A stretch of DNA of 64,000 nucleotides, taken from positions 24,475-88,474 of the forward strand of contig CATJHO010000145.1 of the NCBI GenBank assembly GCA_949740535.1. The letters are read 5' to 3'. Origin of the DNA: an uncultured Lachnospiraceae bacterium (GTDB lineage: Bacteria > Bacillota > Clostridia > Lachnospirales > Lachnospiraceae). Position 1 is the stretch's first letter, and the number at the start of each line of letters is the position of its first letter. Both the position numbers and the translations under genes were made by a program. The notes under the pieces are model-generated. The model was not told the origin of the DNA and did not search any database. It worked only from the letters and a program-made list of their open reading frames with translations. Below, one piece after another: positions 49,375 to 58,530 of the stretch.

Positions 49375-49530
49375 GAAAGCGGTACGAGTATAACGAGTTC
49401 CTTGGCTCATAGAGGAATGGGCTGCCACAGGAAGTGATCGGTGAAGCGATGACTTCCAGGGGCAGCTTCTTCCATGTTACCGGGGGAAAAGAGGACAGGG
49501 GAGTACTCTTTCAGATATCAGGAGGCAGCG

Positions 49531-50214
49531 ATGAAATTAGAAGAATTGGAGAAAAAGATTGGTTATCAGTTTCGGGATCCCAAGCTTCTGCAGCAGGCCA
49601 TGCGCCACAGCTCTTTTGCTAACGAGCGCCACATGAGCCGGCTTTTGAACAACGAGCGTCTGGAGTTTTTGGGAGATGCAGTGCTGGAGCTGGCTACCAG
49701 CGAGTTTCTGTATCAGAATTATCCCAAAATGCCGGAGGGAGAGGCTACCCGCACCAGAGCCAGTATCGTGTGTGAGCAGACACTGGCTCTGTGTGCCAGA
49801 GAGCTGGGACTGGGGGGCTTTCTTCTGCTGGGAAAAGGAGAGGAATTGACAGGAGGCAGGGAACGGGACTCTATTACTTCTGACGCCCTGGAGGCTCTTT
49901 TGGGAGCGGTTTACCTGGATGGTGGTTTTGCTAATGCAAAAGAATTTGTAAATCGTTTTATTCTAAATGATATCGAACATAAAAAACTCTTTTATGATAG
50001 CAAGACAATCCTTCAGGAGGAGGTTCAAAGCGAAACCACAGAAAGTTTAAGCTATGAACTGGTAAGAGAAGAAGGCCCGGATCACAATAAGCGGTTTACC
50101 GTCCATGCATGTCTGGGCAGACGGATTATCGGGGAGGGAAGCGGGCGCACGAAGAAAGCAGCAGAACAGGAGGCTGCTTACCGGGCCCTTGTGGAGCGGC
50201 ATAAGAAAAAGTGA
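49531..50214 (+). CDS. rnc: Ribonuclease III
   Basis: NERLEFLGDAVLEL signature; C-terminal dsRBD; ATG 49531 with RBS aggaggc. Confidence 0.95.
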   Translation: MKLEELEKKIGYQFRDPKLLQQAMRHSSFANERHMSRLLNNERLEFLGDAVLELATSEFLYQNYPKMPEGEATRTRASIVCEQTLALCARELGLGGFLLLGKGEELTGGRERDSITSDALEALLGAVYLDGGFANAKEFVNRFILNDIEHKKLFYDSKTILQEEVQSETTESLSYELVREEGPDHNKRFTVHACLGRRIIGEGSGRTKKAAEQEAAYRALVERHKKK

Positions 50215-50225
50215 CGGAGTAAAGC

Positions 50226-53200
50226 ATGTATTTAAAAAGTATTGAGGTGCAGGGATTTAAATCTTTTGCAAATAAAATTGTTTTTGATTTTCATAACGGA
50301 ATTACCGGCATTGTGGGCCCAAATGGCAGCGGCAAGAGCAATGTGGCGGACGCCGTGCGCTGGGTGTTAGGGGAACAGCGGGTGAAGCAGCTTCGGGGCG
50401 GCAGTATGCAGGATGTGATTTTTTCAGGCACCGAGAGCCGCAGACCCTTAAGCTACGCCTATGTTGCCATTACCCTGGATAATGGAGATCATCAGCTGGC
50501 CATTGATTACGAGGAGGTAACGGTGTCACGCCGCCTCTACCGTTCCGGCGAAAGCGAATACCTCATCAATGGAACAGCCTGCCGGCTTAAAGATATCAAT
50601 GAGCTCTTTTATGATACAGGAATCGGAAAAGAAGGGTATTCCATCATCGGCCAGGGACAGATTGACCGGATTCTGAGCCATAAGCCGGAGGAGTCCAGAG
50701 AGCTTTTTGACGAAGCTACCGGAATTGTAAAGTTTAAGCGCAGAAAGAACACAGCCCAGAAAAAGCTGGAGGATGAGAAGCAGAATATTCTGCGTATCAA
50801 TGATATTCTTTCCGAGCTGGAGAAGCAGCTGGGCCCTCTGGAGCGCCAGTCGGAAACAGCGAAGGCTTATTTGAAGAAAAAAGAGACATTAAAGATTTAT
50901 GATGTGAATATGTTTCTTTTAGAGACTGCCCGTCTTCAGGAACAGCTGGATGAGGTGGAGAAGAAGTCGAAAACTGCCCAGGAAGAGCTGGAAGAGACTA
51001 CAAGAGCCTACGAGGGGATTAAACAGGAGCATGCAAAGATTGAGGAAGAGCTGGAAGATCTGAACCGGGATCTGGATGAAACGAAGGAATCCTTTGCCCA
51101 GGCAGGCATGAGCCGCCAGCAGCTGGAAGGGCAGATTGAGCTTCTGAAGGAGCAGATTCATTCGGTCCGGGCTAACGATGAGCATCTGCAGGGCCGTCTG
51201 TCCACCATCGGTACAGATGTGCTGGAGAAAAAAGAGTCCAGAAAGAAGCTCACAGAAGAGCAGAAACGGCTGGATACCCAGCTGAAGGAGATTTCCAGCC
51301 GTTCCAGGGAGGCGTCAGAGAGGCTCAATCAGGTCCGCAGACAGATGGAAGCCCTGAACAGCCGGGTGGAACAGCAGAAAAACGCAATTATCAGTCTCTT
51401 AAATGAGCGGGCTTCTACCAAGGGAAGGCTGCAGCGTTATGATGCCATGCAGGAACAGGCTCAGATTCGAAGAGCCGAGCTTAACAAGAAGCTTTTGGAG
51501 GCCAGAAGCAGCGAGGCGGAACAGAAACGTCTTTATGAGGAGTATGCGGGAAAGCTTCAAACCATTGAGACAGCAATCCTGGATCTCACAGCGGCCCAGA
51601 GAGAGAAAGAGGAGGAGGCGGAGAGCTGCCGAAGGACTCTGGGAAAGCTCAATGAGCAGCTGGAGATTGGACAGACAGCCTTCCATCGGGAATCTTCCAA
51701 ACTGGAATCTCTGCGGAATCTGGCAGAGCGCTACGACGGCTATGGAAACAGCATCCGTAAGGTTATGGAACGTCGGGAACAGACGCCGGGAATCTTGGGG
51801 GTAGTGGCAGATATCATCAAAGTAGAGCAGAAGTATGAAACAGCCATTGAGACAGCTTTAGGAGGCAATATCCAGAATATTGTTACGGATAACGAGGAAA
51901 CAGCCAAGGAACTGATTCACTATCTGAAGAAACATAAGCTGGGCCGGGCGACCTTTCTTCCGCTGACTGCAGTGGGAGGAAGGGATAACTTTCCAAAAAA
52001 GGAAGCCTTAAAAGAAGCAGGTGCATTGGGACTTGCAAGTACATTGGTGCAGGCAGAAGCCAGATATGAAGGTGTTGTCCAGTATCTTCTGGGCAGAGTT
52101 CTGGTGGTGGAAAGCATTGATGCAGCCATTAAAATTGCCCGTAAATACAGTCATTCCCTACATATTGTTACCCTGGAAGGAGAATACTTAAGTCCCGGAG
52201 GCTCTATGACGGGCGGCGCATTCCGCAATTCGAGCAATCTGCTGGGCCGCCGCCGGGAACTGGAAGAGCTGGAAGAAAATGTAAAAAAACTGGAGGAAGA
52301 GATGACAGCAGCCCGTCTGCGCATTGAGGAAGTGAAAGATCAGCGCCGCCGTTTCCGTCAGGAAGCAGAGGAGCTGAACAGCCGCCTGCAGGAACAGTAT
52401 CTCCTTGAGAATACCGTGCAGCTGAACGCAGAACAGGCGAAGACCCGGCTGCAGGAACTGGCTTCCGGTTACGCAGGGCTGACTGCCGAGCTTTCCCAGC
52501 TGGAGGAACAGCTTCAGGATATCAGCCAGAACCGCGCAGCCATCGGCCAGGAGCTGAAAGTCTCCGAAGAGCAGGAAGAGGCTCATGAAAGGGATACCTT
52601 AGAGGCCCAGAAGGAACTGGAAGGAATCCGCCTGGAAGAAGAAAAAAGCGTGCAGGAATGTGAGGGCATTCATCTGGAAGTGGCTGCTATCACCCAGAAG
52701 GTAGAGTTTGTCAATGAAAATGTGGCGCGGATTGACCGGGAGCTGGAGCGCTTCCGTATGGAGGAGGAAACGCTTAAGGCAGGTGTAGTACAGGGCAGCC
52801 GTGATATTCAGGCCAAAGAAGAGGGAATCCTGGCCCTGACGGGTCAGATAGAACAGCTGAATGTAAGAAGCCGGACCCTGGAGCAGAGGACGAAGGACCT
52901 GGCTGAAAAGCGTGAAAATCTTTTAAGCGGCCAGAAAGAGTTCTTTGCCCGCCGGGAAGAGCTTTCCGAGCACCGCAGCCGTCTGGACAAAGAGGCGTTC
53001 CGTCTGAACAGTCAGAGAGAGCGCCTGGAAGAAAGTGCAGAGGCCCAGGCGGATTATATGTGGCAGGAATATGAGCTTACCTACAATTCGGCCCTTCCTC
53101 TGCAAAATAAGGCGTACACGGAGCTGGGAGAGCTGAAAAAGCAGATTTCGGCTTTGAAAGAAGAGATTCGTAAGCTGGGGGATGTGAATGTAAATGCCAT

Positions 53201-53783
53201 AGAGGATTTCAAAAATGTCTCCGAGCGTTATGAATTTATGAACAATCAGCGGAATGATCTGGTGAAAGCGGAAGAAACTCTGAAAGGAATTATAGCAGAG
53301 CTGGATTCCGGTATGCGCCGTCAGTTCAAAGAGCAGTTTGAGCGGATCCGTGTGGAGTTTGACAAAGCCTTCAAGGAGCTCTTCGGCGGCGGAAAGGGAA
53401 CCCTGGAGCTGAATGAAGAGGAGGATATCCTGGAGGCGGGAATCCGGATTATCGCCCAGCCGCCGGGAAAGAAGCTGCAGAATATGATGCAGCTCTCCGG
53501 AGGAGAGAAAGCCCTGACAGCCATTTCACTGCTCTTTGCTATTCAGAACCTTAAGCCTTCGCCTTTCTGTCTGCTGGATGAGATTGAAGCGGCTTTGGAT
53601 GATTCCAATGTGGGACGTTTCTCAAAATATCTTCACAAGTTGACAAAAAATACACAGTTTATTATTATTACTCATAGGAAGGGAACTATGGAGGCGGCAG
53701 ACCGCCTGTATGGCATCACCATGCAGGAAAAAGGCGTATCGGCCCTTGTTTCCGTAAACCTGATAGAAGAAGATTTGACTTAA
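50226..53783 (+). CDS. smc: Chromosome segregation protein SMC
   Basis: [26 protein letters not shown]; hinge; [26 protein letters not shown]. Confidence 0.97.
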   Translation: MYLKSIEVQGFKSFANKIVFDFHNGITGIVGPNGSGKSNVADAVRWVLGEQRVKQLRGGSMQDVIFSGTESRRPLSYAYVAITLDNGDHQLAIDYEEVTVSRRLYRSGESEYLINGTACRLKDINELFYDTGIGKEGYSIIGQGQIDRILSHKPEESRELFDEATGIVKFKRRKNTAQKKLEDEKQNILRINDILSELEKQLGPLERQSETAKAYLKKKETLKIYDVNMFLLETARLQEQLDEVEKKSKTAQEELEETTRAYEGIKQEHAKIEEELEDLNRDLDETKESFAQAGMSRQQLEGQIELLKEQIHSVRANDEHLQGRLSTIGTDVLEKKESRKKLTEEQKRLDTQLKEISSRSREASERLNQVRRQMEALNSRVEQQKNAIISLLNERASTKGRLQRYDAMQEQAQIRRAELNKKLLEARSSEAEQKRLYEEYAGKLQTIETAILDLTAAQREKEEEAESCRRTLGKLNEQLEIGQTAFHRESSKLESLRNLAERYDGYGNSIRKVMERREQTPGILGVVADIIKVEQKYETAIETALGGNIQNIVTDNEETAKELIHYLKKHKLGRATFLPLTAVGGRDNFPKKEALKEAGALGLASTLVQAEARYEGVVQYLLGRVLVVESIDAAIKIARKYSHSLHIVTLEGEYLSPGGSMTGGAFRNSSNLLGRRRELEELEENVKKLEEEMTAARLRIEEVKDQRRRFRQEAEELNSRLQEQYLLENTVQLNAEQAKTRLQELASGYAGLTAELSQLEEQLQDISQNRAAIGQELKVSEEQEEAHERDTLEAQKELEGIRLEEEKSVQECEGIHLEVAAITQKVEFVNENVARIDRELERFRMEEETLKAGVVQGSRDIQAKEEGILALTGQIEQLNVRSRTLEQRTKDLAEKRENLLSGQKEFFARREELSEHRSRLDKEAFRLNSQRERLEESAEAQADYMWQEYELTYNSALPLQNKAYTELGELKKQISALKEEIRKLGDVNVNAIEDFKNVSERYEFMNNQRNDLVKAEETLKGIIAELDSGMRRQFKEQFERIRVEFDKAFKELFGGGKGTLELNEEEDILEAGIRIIAQPPGKKLQNMMQLSGGEKALTAISLLFAIQNLKPSPFCLLDEIEAALDDSNVGRFSKYLHKLTKNTQFIIITHRKGTMEAADRLYGITMQEKGVSALVSVNLIEEDLT

Positions 53784-53800
53784 AATATAAGTTCTAACAC

Positions 53801-54143
53801 TGCGGAACTGGAAGTGTTTAAACAGCAGTCCCCGAAGCATGCCCCAGATAAATTTACAGACGGCTCTTAACGGCTGGGAATTTATCTCCACCAAGGGCAG
53901 GCGCAGGGGCTGCGGAACTGGAATAAATAAAACAGCAGTGCTCAGAAGATTCACAGAAGGATTTACGGACGGTATTGAACGGCCGGAAATTCTTCTGTAA
54001 CAGGGTGGATCGAGGAGCACTGCGGAACTGGAATAAATAAAACAGCAGTGCTCAGAAGATTCACAGAAGGATTTACGGACGGCATTGAACGGCCGGAAAT
54101 TCTTCTATAACAGGGTGGATCGAGGAGCACTGCGGAACTGGAA
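53801..54143 (+). repeat. Tandem array of three 110-bp units bounded by 13-mer TGCGGAACTGGAA; candidate structured RNA
   Basis: 13-mer at 53801, 53911, 54021 and 54131 (exact 110-bp period); units 2 and 3 differ at 2 positions; unit 1 diverged in sequence but keeps the same two-stem fold. Confidence 0.9.
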
Positions 54144-54157
54144 TAGGAGGAATAGGG

Positions 54158-55087
54158 ATGTCGGAAGAGAAAAAAGGATTTTTCAGCAGGCTGGTATCCG
54201 GCCTGGCCAAAACACGAGAAAATATTGTTGCCGGAATCGATAGTATTTTCAGCGGATTTTCGGCGATTGATGATGATTTTTATGAAGAGATAGAAGAACT
54301 TCTGATAATGGGAGATATCGGTATCAACGCCACCAATGCCATAATTCAGGATTTAAAGGCGAAGGTAAAGGAGCAGAAGCTGAAGGAACCTTCCCAGTGC
54401 AAGGAGCTTCTTATTGCAGGGATTAAGGAGCAGATGCAGGTGGGAGAAGTGGCCTATCGATTTGAGGAAGAAAAGTCGGTGGTTCTGGTGATTGGGGTTA
54501 ACGGTGTGGGCAAGACCACTTCCGTAGGCAAGCTTGCAGGGAAACTAAAAGATCAGGGCAAAAAGGTAGTTCTGGCGGCGGCAGATACCTTCCGGGCGGC
54601 AGCGGGAGAACAGCTGACTGAGTGGGCTTCCCGTGCAGGTGTGGATATTATCAGCGGCTGTGAGGGGGCAGATCCGGCATCCGTGGTCTATGACGCCGTC
54701 TGCGCGGCCAAGGCCCGCCATGCGGACGTGCTGCTCTGTGATACAGCGGGAAGACTGCACAACAAGAAAAACCTCATGGAGGAACTGCGGAAAATCAACC
54801 GCATTATTGATCGGGAGTATCCGGATGCCTACCGGGAGACACTGGTGGTTCTGGATGGAACTACAGGACAAAATGCGCTGGAGCAGGCACGGCAGTTTAA
54901 AAGTGTGGTGGATATTACGGGAATTATCCTGACCAAGCTTGACGGTACGGCCAAAGGCGGGATTGCAGTGGCGATTCAGTCGGAGATGGGAATTCCGGTG
55001 AAGTATGTGGGTGTTGGAGAGAGTATTGATGATCTGCAGAAGTTTAAGGCGGATGAGTTTGTGAATGCTTTGTTTCATCAGGCATAG
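54158..55087 (+). CDS. ftsY: Signal recognition particle receptor FtsY
   Basis: GVNGVGKTTSVGKLAGKL; AADTFRAAAGEQL; DTAGRLHNKKNLM; TKLDGTAKGG. Confidence 0.96.
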   Translation: MSEEKKGFFSRLVSGLAKTRENIVAGIDSIFSGFSAIDDDFYEEIEELLIMGDIGINATNAIIQDLKAKVKEQKLKEPSQCKELLIAGIKEQMQVGEVAYRFEEEKSVVLVIGVNGVGKTTSVGKLAGKLKDQGKKVVLAAADTFRAAAGEQLTEWASRAGVDIISGCEGADPASVVYDAVCAAKARHADVLLCDTAGRLHNKKNLMEELRKINRIIDREYPDAYRETLVVLDGTTGQNALEQARQFKSVVDITGIILTKLDGTAKGGIAVAIQSEMGIPVKYVGVGESIDDLQKFKADEFVNALFHQA

Positions 55088-55186
55088 AGCGTGTGGACGG
55101 ACAGGACTGCCGCAGAATACGGCTGGCAGGTTTGGAAGATATTGATGAAAGAGCAGACCGTTATATTTCTTAAGGTGGAAAACTGA

Positions 55187-55447
55187 ATGGTAAATCAAAT
55201 GGATGAAGATCGCAGAAAAGCAAAAAAACTTATCGTTATTTTATTCCTTTCCTGCCTGTGCGCCGCATTTGTGTGCTTCGGGATATCTGCTTATCTGTTG
55301 AGCGCTTATCAGAGGGGAGTATTAACAGGCGGCAGGATTGCTGTCATTTCTAAAATCATTGCGATGACAGGAGTATTTTTTCTGGTATTGGCCTTTGGTA
55401 ATCTGCTGCCTCTTTTTGCCGCACATAAAAAACGTGAACAAATGTAA
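55187..55447 (+). CDS. Hypothetical small membrane protein (two TM helices)
   Basis: 86-aa ORF with two hydrophobic segments. Confidence 0.5.
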   Translation: MVNQMDEDRRKAKKLIVILFLSCLCAAFVCFGISAYLLSAYQRGVLTGGRIAVISKIIAMTGVFFLVLAFGNLLPLFAAHKKREQM

Positions 55448-55476
55448 AAACTGTGATATGCTTTGTACAGAAATAC

Positions 55477-55592
55477 TGCGGAACTGGAAACAGGAGCGTG
55501 GTGAATGGTGCCAGAAGGATTTCCGGACTTATGTTTAAGAGGCCGGAAATGCTTCTAGATAAGGGTACCATAAATGAGCTTCGGAACTGGAA
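55477..55592 (+). repeat. Isolated fourth copy of the 110-bp-family structured unit
   Basis: TGCGGAACTGGAA (55477-55489) ... AGAAGGATTTCCGG / CCGGAAATGCTTCT stem ... TTCGGAACTGGAA (55580-55592), then RBS and ATG. Confidence 0.8.
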
Positions 55593-55606
55593 TGAAAGGA
55601 ATAGAG

Positions 55607-56164
55607 ATGTCAGATTTTTTTGATGAAACGATTATGAGAGATACTTTGGAGAAGTACATACCTGCCGGGGAAACAATGCTGGCAGGCATACATGCAATTG
55701 CAAAGGAAACAAGTGTGATCGGCATATTTGAGAAATGCATCCGCACAGAAAACAGTCTGATTCCCGATGAAAATGGCGGAACAGTGGCATTAAACAAGAA
55801 AAAATTTTCTGCCTACGATATTTACCTTGCGATAACGCAGTCGTCTCTGGTAATTACCGAGTGTGAAAAATACAGCTATTTCTATCAATTTAAAGACGAT
55901 CCGGTTGTGAGTGAATCAGAGATACAAAAGCTTCCGGCAGAGCTTTCTCTGGATGATATTGGAACATGTTATCCCCTGACGGACATTCAAACATGCGATA
56001 TAAAAAAGGGATGGATGGGCTCTGTAAAATGCCACATAAAAATGAAAAACGGAAGTTATTTCAAGCTCCTGCTTCCAAAGCTGGGCGGTCTGGGCGGAGA
56101 CATGCCCCATCACACGAAGTACCGGGAGGCCATTATTGCCCGGCTGGGCGGAGGGAGTGTTTAA
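55607..56164 (+). CDS. Hypothetical protein
   Basis: 185-aa ORF; ATG 55607 preceded by gaaagga; no family recognised with confidence. Confidence 0.7.
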   Translation: MSDFFDETIMRDTLEKYIPAGETMLAGIHAIAKETSVIGIFEKCIRTENSLIPDENGGTVALNKKKFSAYDIYLAITQSSLVITECEKYSYFYQFKDDPVVSESEIQKLPAELSLDDIGTCYPLTDIQTCDIKKGWMGSVKCHIKMKNGSYFKLLLPKLGGLGGDMPHHTKYREAIIARLGGGSV

Positions 56165-56251
56165 ATATTTATAATGACAGAAAGAGAAAAAATAAATACG
56201 TCATTGTGTGAAAGCAATTGTAGAGAGATTAAGAAAAGGAGTAACAAACCA

Positions 56252-57463
56252 ATGATGACATTAGAGAAATTTGAAGAAGCTTCCGAGGCAGTAAAACAGG
56301 TGGCGATTGAGACAAAGCTGCTGTACAGTGCGTATTTCAGCAATCAGACAGGAAATAAGGTTTATCTGAAGCCGGAAAATATGCAGCTGACAGGCGCGTA
56401 CAAGATTCGGGGAGCCTATTACAAAATAAGCACACTGACCGATGAAGAACGGGAAAAAGGTCTGATCACAGCTTCCGCCGGAAATCACGCGCAGGGGGTG
56501 GCTTATGCTGCCAAAGCCTTCGGGGCAAAGGCCGTGATTGTTATGCCTACCACAACACCGCTGATGAAGGTGGAGCGTACCAAGAGCTACGGGGCAGAGG
56601 TTGTGCTCTATGGAGATGTGTACGATGAGGCCTGTGCTCACGCCTATGAACTGGCAGAGAAAGAGGGGTATACCTTTATTCATCCCTTCGATGACCCGGC
56701 TGTAGCTACGGGACAGGGAACCATTGCCATGGAAATTGTAAAAGAGCTTCCCCTGGTTGATTACATTCTGGTTCCCATCGGCGGCGGCGGACTCTGCACA
56801 GGAGTTTCCACTCTGGCCAAAATGCTGAATCCCAATATCAAGGTTATTGGCGTAGAACCTGCAGGAGCAGCCTGTATGAAAGAGTCTCTCAAGAACGGCA
56901 AAGTAACCACGCTGCCTTCCGTCAACACCATTGCAGACGGTACAGCCGTAAAGACGCCGGGAGAGAAGATTTTTCCCTATATTCAGAAAAATCTGGATGA
57001 TATTATCACTGTATCAGACGATGAGCTGATTGTGGCTTTTCTGGATGTAGTGGAGAATCACAAAATGGTGGTAGAGAATTCAGGCCTCCTGACAGTAGCA
57101 GCCTTGAATCACCTGGATGTGAAGAATAAAAAGATCGTGTCCATCTTAAGCGGAGGAAATATGGATATAATCACCATGTCCTCTGTTGTGCAGTTCGGCC
57201 TGCGCCAGCGGGATCGGATCTTCACCGTATCCGTACTGCTCCCGGACAAGCCGGGGGAACTGGTCCGGATTGCGGATCTGATCGCTAAGGAACAGGCAAA
57301 CGTAATCAAACTGGACCACAACCAGTTTGTCAGCACCAATCGAAATGTGGGTGTGGAACTTAGAATTACGGTAGAAGCCTTCGGAACCGAACACAAAAAC
57401 CGGATTTTCAACAAGCTCAAAGATATGGGCTGCCGGCCAAAACTGGTGAACGTAATGATGTGA
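56252..57463 (+). CDS. ilvA: Threonine ammonia-lyase with C-terminal ACT domain
   Basis: KPENMQLTGAYKIRGAYYKI (PLP Lys), SAGNHAQGVAYAA, IGGGGLCTG; ACT-like C-terminus. Confidence 0.9.
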   Translation: MMTLEKFEEASEAVKQVAIETKLLYSAYFSNQTGNKVYLKPENMQLTGAYKIRGAYYKISTLTDEEREKGLITASAGNHAQGVAYAAKAFGAKAVIVMPTTTPLMKVERTKSYGAEVVLYGDVYDEACAHAYELAEKEGYTFIHPFDDPAVATGQGTIAMEIVKELPLVDYILVPIGGGGLCTGVSTLAKMLNPNIKVIGVEPAGAACMKESLKNGKVTTLPSVNTIADGTAVKTPGEKIFPYIQKNLDDIITVSDDELIVAFLDVVENHKMVVENSGLLTVAALNHLDVKNKKIVSILSGGNMDIITMSSVVQFGLRQRDRIFTVSVLLPDKPGELVRIADLIAKEQANVIKLDHNQFVSTNRNVGVELRITVEAFGTEHKNRIFNKLKDMGCRPKLVNVMM

Positions 57464-57620
57464 CGGCAAGAAGTGAGAGGAAATGAAAGGGGATTGAGAT
57501 GGGTGCGGCGCAGAGTCCGGGCCTAAGAGCGGCCGAAGCAGATTTTTTATAAAACCCTCTTCATGCTCTTGCATTCCTTCCCAAAATATAGTACAATACA
57601 CCAAAATCAATACATCATTT

Positions 57621-57734
57621 ATAAGGGAGTAGTTGGCGTCTCCTGGCTTTACGGGTAATCTGCCCGGTCAGGACGTAACAAGATCAACAGCATGGCTTTA
57701 GGAGCCTGGTTTTGTTTGAAACAGCGAGACTTAT
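57621..57734 (+). ncRNA. yybP-ykoY family (Mn2+) riboswitch
   Basis: 5' ATAAGGGAGTAG pairing with 3' AGCGAGACTTAT; internal stem GGCTTTAGGAGCC; directly upstream of mntP. Confidence 0.82.
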
Positions 57735-57766
57735 CTGCAGAGACATTCTGTGGATAGGTCTTTTTT
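57728..57766 (+). terminator. Riboswitch expression-platform terminator
   Basis: GACTTATC...GATAGGTC stem overlapping the riboswitch 3' arm, followed by TTTTTT. Confidence 0.75.
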
Positions 57767-57923
57767 ATATCAGGGAAGGTGTATTCTGTGATTTAAAAAT
57801 TCTGCAGAAATGGCGCTGTGGCACACCGTATGCCTTAAAAACAGCCTGATGCAGGTACGGGAATCCTGCAAAGCAGAATTCTTTTAACAAATCTGGCGAT
57901 ACTACAAAAGGAGGAAAGTAATC

Positions 57924-58508
57924 ATGAGTTTACTGGAATTATTTATCTTGGCAGTCGGGCTGTCCATGGATGCCTTTGCCGTATCCGTCTGTAAGGGATT
58001 AAGTGTGCCCAGGGCGGGAATTTATGAGTGCGGCACAGCTGGATTTTATTTCGGCGGATTTCAGGCTTTGATGCCGCTGCTGGGATTTGTCCTTGGAACA
58101 CAGTTTAAAGCGTATATCGCCAGTATGGATCACTGGATTGCTTTTCTGCTTCTTGGTATTATCGGCATCAATATGATCCGGGAAGCCCAAAATGCAGAAG
58201 AAGAGTGCCAGGTCTGTTCGAAAGGACAGAATCCGTTTTCCTTCAAGTCCATGCTTCCCCTGGCCATTGCCACCAGCATTGATGCTCTGGCGGTGGGAGT
58301 AACCTTTGCTTTCCTGGAGGTGCAGATCCTTTTGGCAGTCACGTTTATCGGCGTTGTCACTTTTCTGTTTTCAGCCGCAGGCATCCGTATAGGCAATCTG
58401 TTCGGAAGCCGCTGGAAAGTAAAGGCAGAGCTGGCGGGCGGAGTGATTCTAATCTGTATGGGGATTAAAATTCTTCTGGAACATCTGGGAATTTTCTCAG
58501 TTATTTAA
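57924..58508 (+). CDS. mntP: Manganese efflux pump MntP
   Basis: LFILAVGLSMDAFAVSVCKG; LAIATSIDALAVGVTF. Confidence 0.95.
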   Translation: MSLLELFILAVGLSMDAFAVSVCKGLSVPRAGIYECGTAGFYFGGFQALMPLLGFVLGTQFKAYIASMDHWIAFLLLGIIGINMIREAQNAEEECQVCSKGQNPFSFKSMLPLAIATSIDALAVGVTFAFLEVQILLAVTFIGVVTFLFSAAGIRIGNLFGSRWKVKAELAGGVILICMGIKILLEHLGIFSVI

Positions 58509-58530
58509 GTTTGAAAGAGGAGGAGAAACT

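Noticed and set aside
49434-49622. 62-aa + strand ORF overlapping the rnc start
   Set aside because: Overlaps in another frame a clear RNase III start with RBS; no domain.
53801-54143. CRISPR-like array (13-mer repeats with about 97-nt spacers)
   Set aside because: Repeat too short, spacers too long and nearly identical between units 2 and 3, no cas genes in the window; bodies fold as conserved RNA instead.
57621-57734. Possible SRP (4.5S-like) RNA because of GGTCAGGAC-GTAA...CAGC
   Set aside because: The 5' AAGGGAGTAG / 3' AGCGAGACTT pairing, the terminator and mntP downstream fit yybP-ykoY much better.
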